Origin: Pseudomonas asiatica | GTDB taxonomy: Bacteria > Pseudomonadota > Gammaproteobacteria > Pseudomonadales > Pseudomonadaceae | Assembly (NCBI RefSeq): GCF_040214835.1 | Contig: NZ_CP157874.1 | Span: 2,670,001 to 2,734,000, forward strand | Reading direction: 5' to 3' | DNA: 64,000 nucleotides | In this document: positions 45,489 through 54,666 of the stretch, in pieces | Layout: each line of letters begins with the position of its first letter | Numbering within the stretch: position 1 is the first letter of the stretch | Made by a program: the position numbers and the translations under genes | The notes under the pieces: generated by a model | Database searches by the model: none | What the model was told of the DNA's origin: nothing | What the model saw: only the letters and a program-made list of their open reading frames with translations

Positions 45489-46466
45489 ATGAACGCTTTT
45501 ACGCAGATCGACGAACTTGTGATGCCACTGCCGCTCGAACCGCGTGGTTTCACCATCGCCCCCTCGAAACAGTCGCCGCGCCTGCTTGAGCTCACCTTTG
45601 CCCGCGAAACGGTCGAAGCGTTCGTCCAGGCTGTTGCCCAGTGGCCGGTGCAGGCGCTGGAGTACAAGTCGTTCCTGCGCTTCCGGGTTGGCGAGATCCT
45701 CGACGAGCTGTGCCAGGGCACCCTGCGGCCGGTACTGCTCAATACCATCCTCAACCGCGCCAGCGGCGGCATGCTGATCACCCCGGTCGGCCTGGATGAC
45801 GTGAGCCAGGCCGAGGACATGGTCAAGTTCACCACCGCCTGCGCACACCTGATCGGCCGCTCCAACTACGACGCCATGAGTGGCCAGTTCTATGCCCGCT
45901 TCGTGGTGGTCAACACCGACAACTCCGACAGCTACCTGCGCCAGCCGCACCGGGTCATGGAGCTGCACAACGACGGCACCTTCGTCAACCAGATCACCGA
46001 CTACGTGCTGATGCTGAAGATCGACGAAAAGAACATGGAAGGCGGCAACTCGCTGCTGCTGCACCTGGACGACTGGGAGCAGTGCGACGAATTCTTCCGC
46101 CACCCGCTGGCCCGTCGCGAGATGCGCTGGACCGCACCGCCGAGCAAGAAGGTGTCCGAGGATGTGTTCCACTCGGTATTCGACACCGATGCCGAAGGCC
46201 GCCCGACCATGCGCTACATCGACCAGTTCGTGCAGCCGGAAAACTACGAGGAGGGCATCTGGCTGAACGCCTTGTCCGAATCGCTGGAAGGCAGCGAGAA
46301 GAAGCTTTCGGTACCGGTTGGCGTGGGTAGTTTCCTGCTGATCAACAACCTGTTCTGGCTGCATGGTCGCGACCGCTTCACGCCGCACGAAGGCCTGCGC
46401 CGCGAGCTGATGCGCCAGCGCGGCTACGTGGCCTTCCCCAAACCGCTGTACCAGCGCGGGCAATAA
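45489..46466 (+). CDS. csiD: Glutarate 2-hydroxylase
   Basis: A 325-residue Fe(II)/2-oxoglutarate dioxygenase. The metal-binding H-N-D triad element is in M-E-L-H-N-D-G-T-F near residue 160 and the distal His in W-L-H-G-R-D-R-F near residue 293. It hydroxylates glutarate to L-2-hydroxyglutarate with release of succinate and CO2. It is the first gene of the glutarate operon and is 114 bp ahead of lhgO. Confidence 0.95.
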   Translation: MNAFTQIDELVMPLPLEPRGFTIAPSKQSPRLLELTFARETVEAFVQAVAQWPVQALEYKSFLRFRVGEILDELCQGTLRPVLLNTILNRASGGMLITPVGLDDVSQAEDMVKFTTACAHLIGRSNYDAMSGQFYARFVVVNTDNSDSYLRQPHRVMELHNDGTFVNQITDYVLMLKIDEKNMEGGNSLLLHLDDWEQCDEFFRHPLARREMRWTAPPSKKVSEDVFHSVFDTDAEGRPTMRYIDQFVQPENYEEGIWLNALSESLEGSEKKLSVPVGVGSFLLINNLFWLHGRDRFTPHEGLRRELMRQRGYVAFPKPLYQRGQ

Positions 46467-46580
46467 TGACAGGGCGCGGGGCGGGCGCCCGCCCACGCGC
46501 CTTTGCACAAAACGATGCCACCAGGGCCCGCGCGGGCCTTGGTGAGCCAGTCAGGCAATGCCTGCGTGTGAGGTAAGGCT

Positions 46581-47831
46581 GTGTACGATTTCATCATCAT
46601 TGGCGGTGGCATTGTGGGCATGTCCACGGCCATGCACCTGATCAAGGTCTACCCGGATGCGAAGATTCTCCTGCTGGAGAAAGAGTCCGGCCCGGCCCGC
46701 CACCAGACCGGCCACAACAGCGGCGTGATCCACGCCGGCGTGTATTACACCCCCGGCAGCCTCAAGGCGCGCTTCTGCCTGGAAGGCAACAAGGCCACCA
46801 AGGCCTTCTGCACCCAGCACGGTATCCGCTTCGATGAGTGCGGCAAGCTGCTGGTGGCCACCAACGACCTGGAAATGCAGCGCATGAAGGCGCTGTGGGA
46901 GCGCACCGCGGCCAATGGCCTGGAGCGCTACTGGCTGTCGGCGGCCGAGCTGCGCGAGCGCGAGCCCAATATCGTTGGCATGGGCGGCATCTTCGTGCCC
47001 TCCAGTGGCATCGTCAATTACGCCGAAGTGACTGCGGCCATGGGCGCCGAGTTCCAGCGCGCCGGCGGTGAAATCCGCTATGGCGCCGAGGTGGTCGGCT
47101 TGCAGGAGCTGGCCAGCGAAGTGGTCGTGCGCACGCAGGGTGACGAATTGCGCAGCCGTTTCCTGGTGACCTGCTCGGGCCTGATGGCCGACCGCGTGGT
47201 GAGCATGCTGGGCCTGCGTACCGAATTCGTCATTTGCCCGTTCCGTGGCGAGTACTACCTGCTGCCCAAGCAGCACAACCAGATCGTCAACCACCTGATC
47301 TACCCGATTCCCGACCCGTCCATGCCGTTCCTGGGCGTGCACCTGACACGCATGATCGACGGCACCGTCACCGTTGGCCCCAACGCCGTGCTGGCGATGA
47401 AGCGCGAGGGCTACCGCAAGCGCGATGTCAGCCCCGGCGACCTGTTCCAGACCTTGACCACCCCCGGCATCCTCAAGGTGCTGGCGAAGAACTTCCGCCC
47501 TGGCCTGATCGAGATGAAGAACTCGCTGTTCAAGGGTGGCTACCTCAAGCAGGTCCAGAAGTACTGCCCGAGCATCACCAAGGCCGACCTCACGCCTTAC
47601 CCGGCCGGCGTGCGAGCCCAGGCCGTGTCGCGTGACGGCAAGCTGATCGACGACTTCCTGTTCGTCAACACCGCTCGCAGCGTCAACGTGTGCAACGCAC
47701 CGTCGCCGGCCGCCACCTCCGCCATCCCGATCGGCGCCTACATCGTCGACAAGGTATGCGAGCAGGTCGGCCGTCAGGGCGGCAGTTTCCCCAAGGCCGA
47801 CCTGGCGCCCCGTCAGCGGGCTGCCGGCTGA
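46581..47831 (+). CDS. lhgO: L-2-hydroxyglutarate oxidase/dehydrogenase
   Basis: A 416-residue FAD protein of the DAO family. The dinucleotide motif is I-I-I-G-G-G-I-V-G-M-S-T-A near residues 5-17 and S-G-V-I-H-A-G-V-Y-Y near residue 47 lies at the flavin. It oxidises L-2-hydroxyglutarate to 2-oxoglutarate and passes electrons to the quinone pool. The start codon is GTG, preceded by GAGGTAAGGCT. It completes the two-step glutarate route with CsiD. Confidence 0.95.
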   Translation: MYDFIIIGGGIVGMSTAMHLIKVYPDAKILLLEKESGPARHQTGHNSGVIHAGVYYTPGSLKARFCLEGNKATKAFCTQHGIRFDECGKLLVATNDLEMQRMKALWERTAANGLERYWLSAAELREREPNIVGMGGIFVPSSGIVNYAEVTAAMGAEFQRAGGEIRYGAEVVGLQELASEVVVRTQGDELRSRFLVTCSGLMADRVVSMLGLRTEFVICPFRGEYYLLPKQHNQIVNHLIYPIPDPSMPFLGVHLTRMIDGTVTVGPNAVLAMKREGYRKRDVSPGDLFQTLTTPGILKVLAKNFRPGLIEMKNSLFKGGYLKQVQKYCPSITKADLTPYPAGVRAQAVSRDGKLIDDFLFVNTARSVNVCNAPSPAATSAIPIGAYIVDKVCEQVGRQGGSFPKADLAPRQRAAG

Positions 47832-47982
47832 CCTACCCGTAATACGTTCTGCGGTTTCGTTTTACTCAACCCGTGCTGCCCTACTCACCATCTGGGGCAG
47901 GGCGGGCTTTTTCGCGCCTGCGTCGGTGACGTGCAAGCCGGCGGCCCCTGCGTGGGCATGACAAAAACAACAAGGTAGCGCC

Positions 47983-49374
47983 ATGCAAACCCACAAGAAC
48001 AATTTGAGTCATGGATTGAAATCCCGGCATGTCACCATGCTGTCCATTGCCGGCGTGATCGGTGCCGGCCTGTTCGTCGGCTCCGGCCGTGCGATTGCCG
48101 AAGCAGGGCCCGCCACCATCCTGGCCTATATCCTGGCCGGCGCGCTGGTGGTGCTGGTGATGCGCATGCTGGCCGAAATGGCCGTTGCCTCGCCGGACAC
48201 CGGTTCGTTCTCTACCTATGCCGACCTCGCCATCGGCAAGTGGGCCGGCTACACCATCGGCTGGCTGTACTGGTGGTTCTGGGTACTGATCATCCCCATC
48301 GAGGCCAATATCGCCGCCACCATCATCAATTCCTGGGTCCCGCAGCTGGAGATCTGGGTCTTGTCGTTGGTGATTACTCTATTGCTGACTGCCACCAACC
48401 TGTTCAGCGTGAAGAACTACGGTGAGTTCGAGTTCTGGCTGGCGTTGGTGAAGGTGGTGGCCATCGTCAGTTTCATCGCGCTGGGGGTGTGCGCCATCTT
48501 CGGCCTGCTGCCAGGCTCAGGTGTCAGCGGCGTGTCGCGCCTGTGGGATAGCGGCGGCTTCATGCCCAACGGTTTTGGTGCGGTGCTCAGCGCCATGCTG
48601 ATTACCATGTTCTCGTTCCTCGGTGCCGAGGTGGTGACCATCGCCGCGGCCGAATCCGACGAAGCGGGCAAGCATATTTCCAAGGCCACCAACTCGGTGA
48701 TCTGGCGAATCACCCTGTTCTATATCCTGTCGATCTTCATCGTCATCGCGCTGGTGCCGTGGACCGACCCGCGCCTGGCCACCGAAGGTTCCTATGTCAC
48801 GGTACTGGACACCCTGGGCGTGCCGAATGCCAAGGCCATCATCGATTTCGTGGTGCTGACGTCGGTGACCAGCTGCCTCAACTCGTCGCTGTATACCGCG
48901 TCGCGCATGGTCTACTCGCTGAGCCGCCGCGGTGATGCGCCGGCCTGTGCCCAGGTGACCAGCCGCAGCGGCACCCCCGTGGTAGCTGTGCTGCTGTCCA
49001 CTGGCGCAGCTTTCCTGGCGGTGATCGCCAACTACCTGGTACCGGCCAAGGTGTTCGGCTTCCTCATGGCAAGCTCCGGCGCCATTGCCTTGCTGGTGTA
49101 CCTGGTGATCGCCGTTTCCCAGCTGCGCCTGCGCCAGCGCCTGACTGCACAGGGCAAGACACTGGGCTACCGCATGTGGCTGTTCCCGTGGCTGACGTGG
49201 GGCGTGATCCTGTTCATCAGTGGCGTGCTGGTGCTGATGCTGTTCCGCCCGGATCACCGCCTGGAAGTGGTATCGACCATGGTGCTGGCGGTGCTGGTGG
49301 TGTGTTCGGGCCTTCTGGTCACACGGCGTCGGGCGCGCGAGGTGGTGGTTGGCCGCGTAGGGCAGGGCGCCTGA
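47983..49374 (+). CDS. gabP: Amino-acid permease of the GabP type (APC family)
   Basis: A 463-residue, 12-helix APC-family transporter. The family N-terminal pattern is H-G-L-K-S-R-H-V-T-M-L-S-I-A-G-V-I-G-A-G near residues 10-29, matching GabP-like carriers. By position it belongs to the csiD-lhgO glutarate module and may import GABA, 5-aminovalerate or similar; the substrate is not proven. It follows lhgO by 151 bp; CTGCCC/GGGCAG in that gap could form a weak terminator. Confidence 0.85.
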   Translation: MQTHKNNLSHGLKSRHVTMLSIAGVIGAGLFVGSGRAIAEAGPATILAYILAGALVVLVMRMLAEMAVASPDTGSFSTYADLAIGKWAGYTIGWLYWWFWVLIIPIEANIAATIINSWVPQLEIWVLSLVITLLLTATNLFSVKNYGEFEFWLALVKVVAIVSFIALGVCAIFGLLPGSGVSGVSRLWDSGGFMPNGFGAVLSAMLITMFSFLGAEVVTIAAAESDEAGKHISKATNSVIWRITLFYILSIFIVIALVPWTDPRLATEGSYVTVLDTLGVPNAKAIIDFVVLTSVTSCLNSSLYTASRMVYSLSRRGDAPACAQVTSRSGTPVVAVLLSTGAAFLAVIANYLVPAKVFGFLMASSGAIALLVYLVIAVSQLRLRQRLTAQGKTLGYRMWLFPWLTWGVILFISGVLVLMLFRPDHRLEVVSTMVLAVLVVCSGLLVTRRRAREVVVGRVGQGA

Positions 49375-49461
49375 GCCGTTCGGCCTGAAGACAGACGAGC
49401 AAGTCGCATCAGGCTGTGAGAGGATGTCCACCATCACAGCCAGGACCCCGAACGCAGCCTG

Positions 49462-50355
49462 ATGAAGACACCCAAAAGAATCGAACCCCTGATCGAAGAC
49501 GGCCTGGTCGACGAAGTACTGCGGCCGTTGATGAGTGGCAAGGAAGCCGCCGTGTATGTGGTGCGCTGTGGCAGCCAGGTGCGCTGCGCCAAGGTTTATA
49601 AAGAAGCCAACAAGCGCAGTTTCCGCCAGGCTGCCGAGTACCAGGAAGGCCGCAAGGTTCGCAACAGCCGTCAGGCCCGGGCGATGGCCAAGGGCAGCAA
49701 GTACGGCCGCAAGGAAGCCGAAGACGCCTGGCAGAACGCCGAAGTGGCGGCGCTGTTCCGCCTGGCCGGCGCTGGCGTGAGGGTTCCCAAGCCTTACGAT
49801 TTCCAGGACGGCGTGCTGTTGATGGAGCTGGTGACCGATGCCGACGGTGACGCGGCCCCGCGCTTGAACGACGTGCACCTCGAGGCCGAGGATGCCCGCG
49901 CGTTCCATGCCTTCGTCATTCGCCAGATCGTGCTGATGCTGTGTGCCGGGCTGGTGCATGGCGACCTGTCGGAGTTCAACGTGCTGCTTGGCCCGGACGG
50001 GCCGGTGATCATCGACCTGCCGCAGGCGGTGGATGCAGCGGCCAACAACCATGCCTTCAGCATGCTGCAGCGCGATGTGGCCAACATGGCCCATTATTTC
50101 GGGCGCTTTGCGCCGGAGCTGAAAAGCACCCGGTATGCGCAGGAAATGTGGGCCTTGTACGAGGCGGGCGAACTGCGCCCGGACAGCCCGCTGACGGGGC
50201 TGTTCGAGGATGACGAGCATGCGGCTGACGTGGCCGGGGTGATGCGCGAGATCGATGCGGCCCGGCTGGATGATGCGCGCCGGCGCGCCGCGCGGGCCGA
50301 GGCTGAGCATGGGGCGGCCAGGGCAGAGGAGCCTGCGCCGCCCTGGCTGCAGTAA
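49462..50355 (+). CDS. RIO-type atypical protein kinase
   Basis: A 297-residue RIO1-like kinase. The P-loop equivalent is M-S-G-K-E-A-A-V-Y-V-V near residues 24-34, the catalytic loop is V-H-G-D-L-S-E-F-N-V near residues 168-177, and the metal loop is I-I-D-L-P-Q-A-V near 186. The C-terminus is Ala/Glu-rich. RIO kinases are mainly archaeal and eukaryotic ribosome factors; bacterial ones are poorly characterised. It is apparently monocistronic. Confidence 0.9.
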   Translation: MKTPKRIEPLIEDGLVDEVLRPLMSGKEAAVYVVRCGSQVRCAKVYKEANKRSFRQAAEYQEGRKVRNSRQARAMAKGSKYGRKEAEDAWQNAEVAALFRLAGAGVRVPKPYDFQDGVLLMELVTDADGDAAPRLNDVHLEAEDARAFHAFVIRQIVLMLCAGLVHGDLSEFNVLLGPDGPVIIDLPQAVDAAANNHAFSMLQRDVANMAHYFGRFAPELKSTRYAQEMWALYEAGELRPDSPLTGLFEDDEHAADVAGVMREIDAARLDDARRRAARAEAEHGAARAEEPAPPWLQ

Positions 50356-50370
50356 TAGGTTGCCTGCACT

Positions 50371-50446
50371 GGCCTCTTCGCGGGTAAACCCGCTCCCACA
50401 GGATTCGCGCTGTACTTGTGGGAGCGGGTTTACCCGCGAAGAGGCC
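50371..50446. repeat. REP element pair
   Basis: GGCCTCTTCGCGGGTAAACC...CTCCCACAGG and its inverted partner, ending at 50446. It lies between the RIO kinase and hemB. Confidence 0.87.
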
Positions 50447-50562
50447 GGCACAGTAAAAATGCAGCCATTGCCTTTGACGCAAGACAATATCTCGTCATCT
50501 GGCCTTTTCACTGGCGCGCGACAGGCATAAGGTATACGCCGTTCAAATTCCCTGGAGCTGTC

Positions 50563-51537
50563 ATGTCCAACCAATTCCCGTCCGTTCGTCCACGCCGCCT
50601 GCGCCAGAACGAGTCCCTGCGCACGATCTTCCAGGAAACCGAGTTCCGCCTTGAAGACCTGATCCTGCCGATCTTCGTCGAAGAGGGCATCGATGACTTC
50701 GTGCCGATCACCAGCATGCCGGGCGTCAACCGCATCCCCGAGAAGCTGCTGGCCCAGGAAATCGAGCGCTATGCCCGCGCCGGTATCAAGTCGGTGATGA
50801 CCTTTGGCGTTTCGCACAACCTGGACGCCGTCGGCAGCGACACCTGGAACGAAAACGGCCTGGTCGCGCGCATGTCGCGCATCTGCAAGGACACCGTGCC
50901 GGAAATGGTGGTGATGTCCGACACCTGCTTCTGCGAATACACCAGCCACGGCCACTGCGGCGTGCTGCACGACCACGGCGTGGACAACGACGCCACCCTG
51001 GCCAACCTGGGCAAGCAGGCGGTCATCGCCGCTGCTGCCGGTGCCGACTTCATTGCCCCGTCGGCGGCGATGGACGGCCAGGTCCAGGCCATCCGCAGCG
51101 CGCTGGATGGTGCCGGCTTCCACGACACGGCGATCATGGCCTATTCCACCAAGTTCGCCTCGTCGCTGTATGGCCCGTTCCGTGAAGCCGGTGGTACCGC
51201 GCTGAAGGGCGACCGCAAGAGCTACCAGATGAACCCGATGAACCGCCGCGAAGCCGTGCGTGAGTCGTTGCTCGACGAGCAGGAAGGGGCCGATGTGCTG
51301 ATGGTCAAGCCGGCCGGTGCCTACCTCGACGTGATCGCCGATATCCGTGCCGCCTCGCGCCTGCCGCTGGCGGCGTACCAGGTGAGCGGCGAGTACGCGA
51401 TGATCAAGTTCGGCGGCCTGGCTGGCGCCATCGATGAAGGCCGTGTGGTGCGTGAAAGCATTGGCGCAATCAAGCGTGCCGGTGCCGACCTGATCCTCAC
51501 CTACTTCGCCATGGACCTGGCCAGCGAAGGCATCTGA
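50563..51537 (+). CDS. hemB: Delta-aminolevulinic acid dehydratase, zinc type
   Basis: A 324-residue porphobilinogen synthase. Schiff-base lysines appear in S-T-K-F at residue 197 and M-V-K-P at residue 249. The metal site reads [13 protein letters not shown], with Cys122, Cys124 and Cys132, the zinc-binding arrangement. Many pseudomonads carry a magnesium-type HemB lacking these cysteines, so this may be a second, zinc-dependent copy. The ATG at 50563 was chosen by the N-terminal family match and a GGAGC site. Confidence 0.94.
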   Translation: MSNQFPSVRPRRLRQNESLRTIFQETEFRLEDLILPIFVEEGIDDFVPITSMPGVNRIPEKLLAQEIERYARAGIKSVMTFGVSHNLDAVGSDTWNENGLVARMSRICKDTVPEMVVMSDTCFCEYTSHGHCGVLHDHGVDNDATLANLGKQAVIAAAAGADFIAPSAAMDGQVQAIRSALDGAGFHDTAIMAYSTKFASSLYGPFREAGGTALKGDRKSYQMNPMNRREAVRESLLDEQEGADVLMVKPAGAYLDVIADIRAASRLPLAAYQVSGEYAMIKFGGLAGAIDEGRVVRESIGAIKRAGADLILTYFAMDLASEGI

Positions 51538-51557
51538 CCGCGAGCCGTTGCCCATGC

Positions 51558-51587
51558 AAGCCGCTGCCATCGCAGCGGCTTTTCTTT
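51558..51587 (+). terminator. Intrinsic terminator after hemB
   Basis: AAGCCGCTGC, loop CATC, GCAGCGGCTT, followed by TTTCTTT. A 10 bp stem with a T-rich tail 20 bp after the hemB stop is a canonical Rho-independent terminator. Confidence 0.9.
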
Positions 51588-51696
51588 GCCTGTGCTGCAA
51601 CCGGTGAGGAAAAGCACAAAAAAACCGTAAGCGCTGAATTATTTAGTGTCCCGTTGTATCTCATCCCTTAGAGCATTCATCGACAGGGATACGGAC

Positions 51697-53199
51697 ATGA
51701 AACCTCGCAAGAAAAGCCTCCAGCCAATCGGCCTGAAGGACATCACCATTGTCGACGACGCCAAGATGCGCAAGGCAATCACCGCGGCAGCCCTGGGCAA
51801 TGCCATGGAGTGGTTCGACTTCGGCGTCTACGGCTTCGTCGCCTACGCCCTGGGCAAGGTTTTCTTCCCCAATGCCGACCCGAGCGTGCAGATGATCGCG
51901 GCGTTGGCCACGTTCTCGGTGCCGTTTCTGATCAGGCCTCTGGGCGGGCTGTTCTTCGGTGCCTTGGGTGACCGGTTCGGGCGGCAGAAAATCCTCGCTG
52001 CGACCATCGTGATCATGTCGCTCAGCACCTTCGCCATCGGCCTGATACCGTCCTATGCCAGCATCGGCATCTGGGCGCCGATCCTGCTGCTGCTGGCCAA
52101 GATGGCCCAGGGCTTCTCGGTGGGGGGCGAGTACACCGGCGCGTCGATCTTCGTCGCCGAATATGCCCCAGACCGAAAACGGGGGTTTCTCGGCAGTTGG
52201 CTGGACTTCGGCTCGATTGCCGGGTTCGTGTTGGGTGCCGGTGTGGTGGTGTTGATCTCTACGGTGCTGGGTGAGGACAAGTTCCTCGAGTGGGGTTGGC
52301 GCCTGCCGTTCTTCCTCGCCTTGCCGCTGGGCATCATCGGCCTGTACCTGCGCCATGCGCTGGAGGAGACGCCAGCCTTCCAGCAGCACGTCGACAAGCT
52401 GGAGAAAGGCGACCGCGAAGGCCTGGCGACCGGGCCCAAGGTGTCGTTCAGGGAAGTGGCCACCCAGCACTGGCGCAGTCTGGTGACCTGCATTGGCGTG
52501 GTGATTGCCACCAACGTCACCTACTACATGCTGCTCACGTACATGCCCAGCTACCTGTCGCACAACCTGCACTACAGCGAAGACCATGGCGTGCTGATCA
52601 TCATCGCGATCATGGTCGGCATGCTGTTCGTGCAGCCGATGATCGGGCTGCTCAGCGACAAGTTCGGCCGTCGACCGTTCATCATCGTCGGCAGTATCGG
52701 CCTGTTGGTGCTGGCCATCCCGGCATTCATGCTGATCAACAGCGGCGTGCTGGGGGTGATTTTTGCCGGGTTGCTGATCATTGCCGTGCTGCTGAACTTC
52801 TTCATCGGCGTGATGGCCTCGACGCTACCAGCAATGTTCCCCACACACATCCGCTACAGCGCCCTCGCCAGCGCCTTCAATATCTCGGTGCTGATCGCCG
52901 GCCTCACCCCGACCATCGCCGCCTGGCTGGTGGAAAGTACTGGCAACCTGTACATGCCGGCCTATTACCTGATGGTGATCGCCGCCGTGGGGCTGGTCAC
53001 CGGCCTGACCATGAAGGAAACCGCCAACAAGCCGCTGCGCGGCGCGGCACCGGCAGCATCGGATATCGAGGAAGCGCGTGAGCTGCTGCAGGAACACCAC
53101 GACAACATCGAGCAAAGGATCGAGGACATCGATGCGCAGATTGCCGAACTGGAGGCCAAGCGCAAGTTGCTGGTGCAGCAGCACCCGCGCATCGAGTGA
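51697..53199 (+). CDS. proP: ProP-type osmoprotectant:H+ symporter
   Basis: A 500-residue MFS transporter. The loop motif is G-D-R-F-G-R-Q-K near residues 90-97 and the family N-terminal W-F-D-F-G-V-Y-G-F-V is near residues 38-47. The C-terminal 45 residues form a coiled coil (E-A-R-E-L-L-Q-E-H-H...I-E-D-I-D-A-Q-I-A-E-L), as in osmosensing ProP of E. coli. It imports proline, glycine betaine or related osmolytes. The ATG at 51697 follows AGGGAT. It ends 1 bp before the convergent DUF1275 gene. Confidence 0.92.
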   Translation: MKPRKKSLQPIGLKDITIVDDAKMRKAITAAALGNAMEWFDFGVYGFVAYALGKVFFPNADPSVQMIAALATFSVPFLIRPLGGLFFGALGDRFGRQKILAATIVIMSLSTFAIGLIPSYASIGIWAPILLLLAKMAQGFSVGGEYTGASIFVAEYAPDRKRGFLGSWLDFGSIAGFVLGAGVVVLISTVLGEDKFLEWGWRLPFFLALPLGIIGLYLRHALEETPAFQQHVDKLEKGDREGLATGPKVSFREVATQHWRSLVTCIGVVIATNVTYYMLLTYMPSYLSHNLHYSEDHGVLIIIAIMVGMLFVQPMIGLLSDKFGRRPFIIVGSIGLLVLAIPAFMLINSGVLGVIFAGLLIIAVLLNFFIGVMASTLPAMFPTHIRYSALASAFNISVLIAGLTPTIAAWLVESTGNLYMPAYYLMVIAAVGLVTGLTMKETANKPLRGAAPAASDIEEARELLQEHHDNIEQRIEDIDAQIAELEAKRKLLVQQHPRIE

Positions 53200-53901
53200 T
53201 CAGTGTGGCATGTAGCCACGCTGCCAGGTCCGTGGAATGAACCGCGACACCAGGGCCAGCACGCAGGCCAGCGAGCAGCTGCCGGCCAGCGCTTGCAGGC
53301 CCAGGTGGTGCTCCAGCCAGGCACCCAGGGCGGCGCCCAGCAGCATGCCAGCCCAAGGCACCAGTTGCACCCGCCAGCCATTGCGCCGCTCGCCCAGCAG
53401 CCAGCGCCCCAGCCCACGACCGAAGCGTGACAGGGCGCCGGTGACGTAGGTCAGGCCGATGGGCAGGCCGTTCACCTGTTCGACCACGGCATTGATCATG
53501 CCCATGGCCAGTGTGGCAGCGAGCAGCGCTGGAAAGGTGGCTGCCAAGGGCCATGCGGCTGCAAAGCCCAGCAGGGCGGCAACTACCAGCAGCACCGGCC
53601 ACGCCCGACGGCGGAAAGCGCGCGCCAGCAGCACGCCCAGGGCGTTGCCGACGACGAAGCCCAGCACTGCAGCACTCAGGCGCAGCACCAGGGCCAGGTC
53701 CGCATCGCTGATGGCGACGGCCAGGCGCGTGGTGTTGCCACTCATGAACGACACGAAGTCGCCCAGCGCCAGCAGGCCGATGGCATCGGTCATGCCGGCA
53801 AGTACGGACAGGCCGGCGACCAGGCCGAGGCCCACGCGACCACGCAGCATCTGCAGGCGTAGCCGCTTGGCTGTGCGCGCGGGGAGGGTGTTGGGCAGCA
53901 T
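53200..53901 (-). CDS. DUF1275 (YoaK) family membrane protein
   Basis: A 233-residue protein with about six hydrophobic segments. S-V-L-A-G-M-T-D-A-I-G and F-M-S-G-N-T-T-R-L near residues 35-60 are typical of the YoaK family. The function is unknown. Its stop touches the proP stop, leaving no room for a separate terminator between them. Confidence 0.85.
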   Translation of the reverse strand: MLPNTLPARTAKRLRLQMLRGRVGLGLVAGLSVLAGMTDAIGLLALGDFVSFMSGNTTRLAVAISDADLALVLRLSAAVLGFVVGNALGVLLARAFRRRAWPVLLVVAALLGFAAAWPLAATFPALLAATLAMGMINAVVEQVNGLPIGLTYVTGALSRFGRGLGRWLLGERRNGWRVQLVPWAGMLLGAALGAWLEHHLGLQALAGSCSLACVLALVSRFIPRTWQRGYMPH

Positions 53902-53911
53902 CCTCGGGAAC

Positions 53912-54538
53912 TCAGCGGGGCATTTCGCGGGCCAGGGTGCTCTTGATGGTGCGCTCCACTACATCGACCAGCACCATTGTCTGGTGGTCCACTTCGATGT
54001 TGAGCAGCTCGCCGGCCTTGTAGCTGGGGAAGGTGGTCTGGCGCAGGGTTTCCGGGATCAGGTTGATGGTGATCACATTGTCCTCGACATCGGCTACGGT
54101 CAGGCTGCAGCCGTTGACCCCGATGAAGCCGCGCGGGAACACGTACTTGCCCCATTCCGGTGGCATGCGGAACTTGATGAAGGCGCCGGTTTCCTTGATC
54201 GACAGCTCGACGATTTCGGCGGTGGTGGCGATGTGGCCGGCCATCAGGTGGCCGCCGACTTCGGCGTTCATCTTCGCCGAGCGTTCGATGTTGACGCCCT
54301 GGCCGGCCTTGAAGTTGCGCAGGTTGGTGCGCTCGAGGGTGGCGGTCATGGCGTCGAACCTGACCTGGGTGCCGTGGATTTCGGTGACCGACAGGCAGGT
54401 GCCTTCGACACTGACGCTGGCGCCGATCTTCAGCTCGTCGAGCAGTTCGGGGGTGAGGTCGATGGTGAACTGGTTGTGGCCCGGGTAGGTGGTCACATCA
54501 AGCAGAGGGCGGACGGCCTGGACGATGCCGGTGTACAT
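53912..54538 (-). CDS. ribE: Riboflavin synthase, alpha subunit
   Basis: A 208-residue protein made of two lumazine-binding domains (residues 1-97 and 98-195). It begins M-Y-T-G-I-V-Q-A-V; each repeat has V-N/E-G-x-S/C-L-x-V. It joins two lumazine molecules to form riboflavin and ribityl-diaminouracil. CAGGAG precedes the ATG. No other rib genes or FMN-riboswitch-like sequence are adjacent, so it is a stand-alone or second copy. It lies directly beside the REP array. Confidence 0.9.
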   Translation of the reverse strand: MYTGIVQAVRPLLDVTTYPGHNQFTIDLTPELLDELKIGASVSVEGTCLSVTEIHGTQVRFDAMTATLERTNLRNFKAGQGVNIERSAKMNAEVGGHLMAGHIATTAEIVELSIKETGAFIKFRMPPEWGKYVFPRGFIGVNGCSLTVADVEDNVITINLIPETLRQTTFPSYKAGELLNIEVDHQTMVLVDVVERTIKSTLAREMPR

Positions 54539-54666
54539 GGAGTTGCTCCTGGGCACGGAAAAGAAAACTTCCGAACGCTATGCCCGTGGAGCGGTAAAAG
54601 CAAGCCGGCCATTTGTCTGGACACTTGAAACCCACAGGTACGGTGCACTCTGTCAGCTGGAGGTGA

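Noticed and set aside
48517..51600. A 1027-residue minus-strand frame opposite the permease, RIO kinase and hemB
   Set aside because: It runs antisense to three well-supported genes and across the REP element; composition is typical of antisense frames.
54539..54666. FMN riboswitch upstream of the riboflavin synthase gene
   Set aside because: The 130 bp leader lacks the conserved RFN core and the multi-stem layout.
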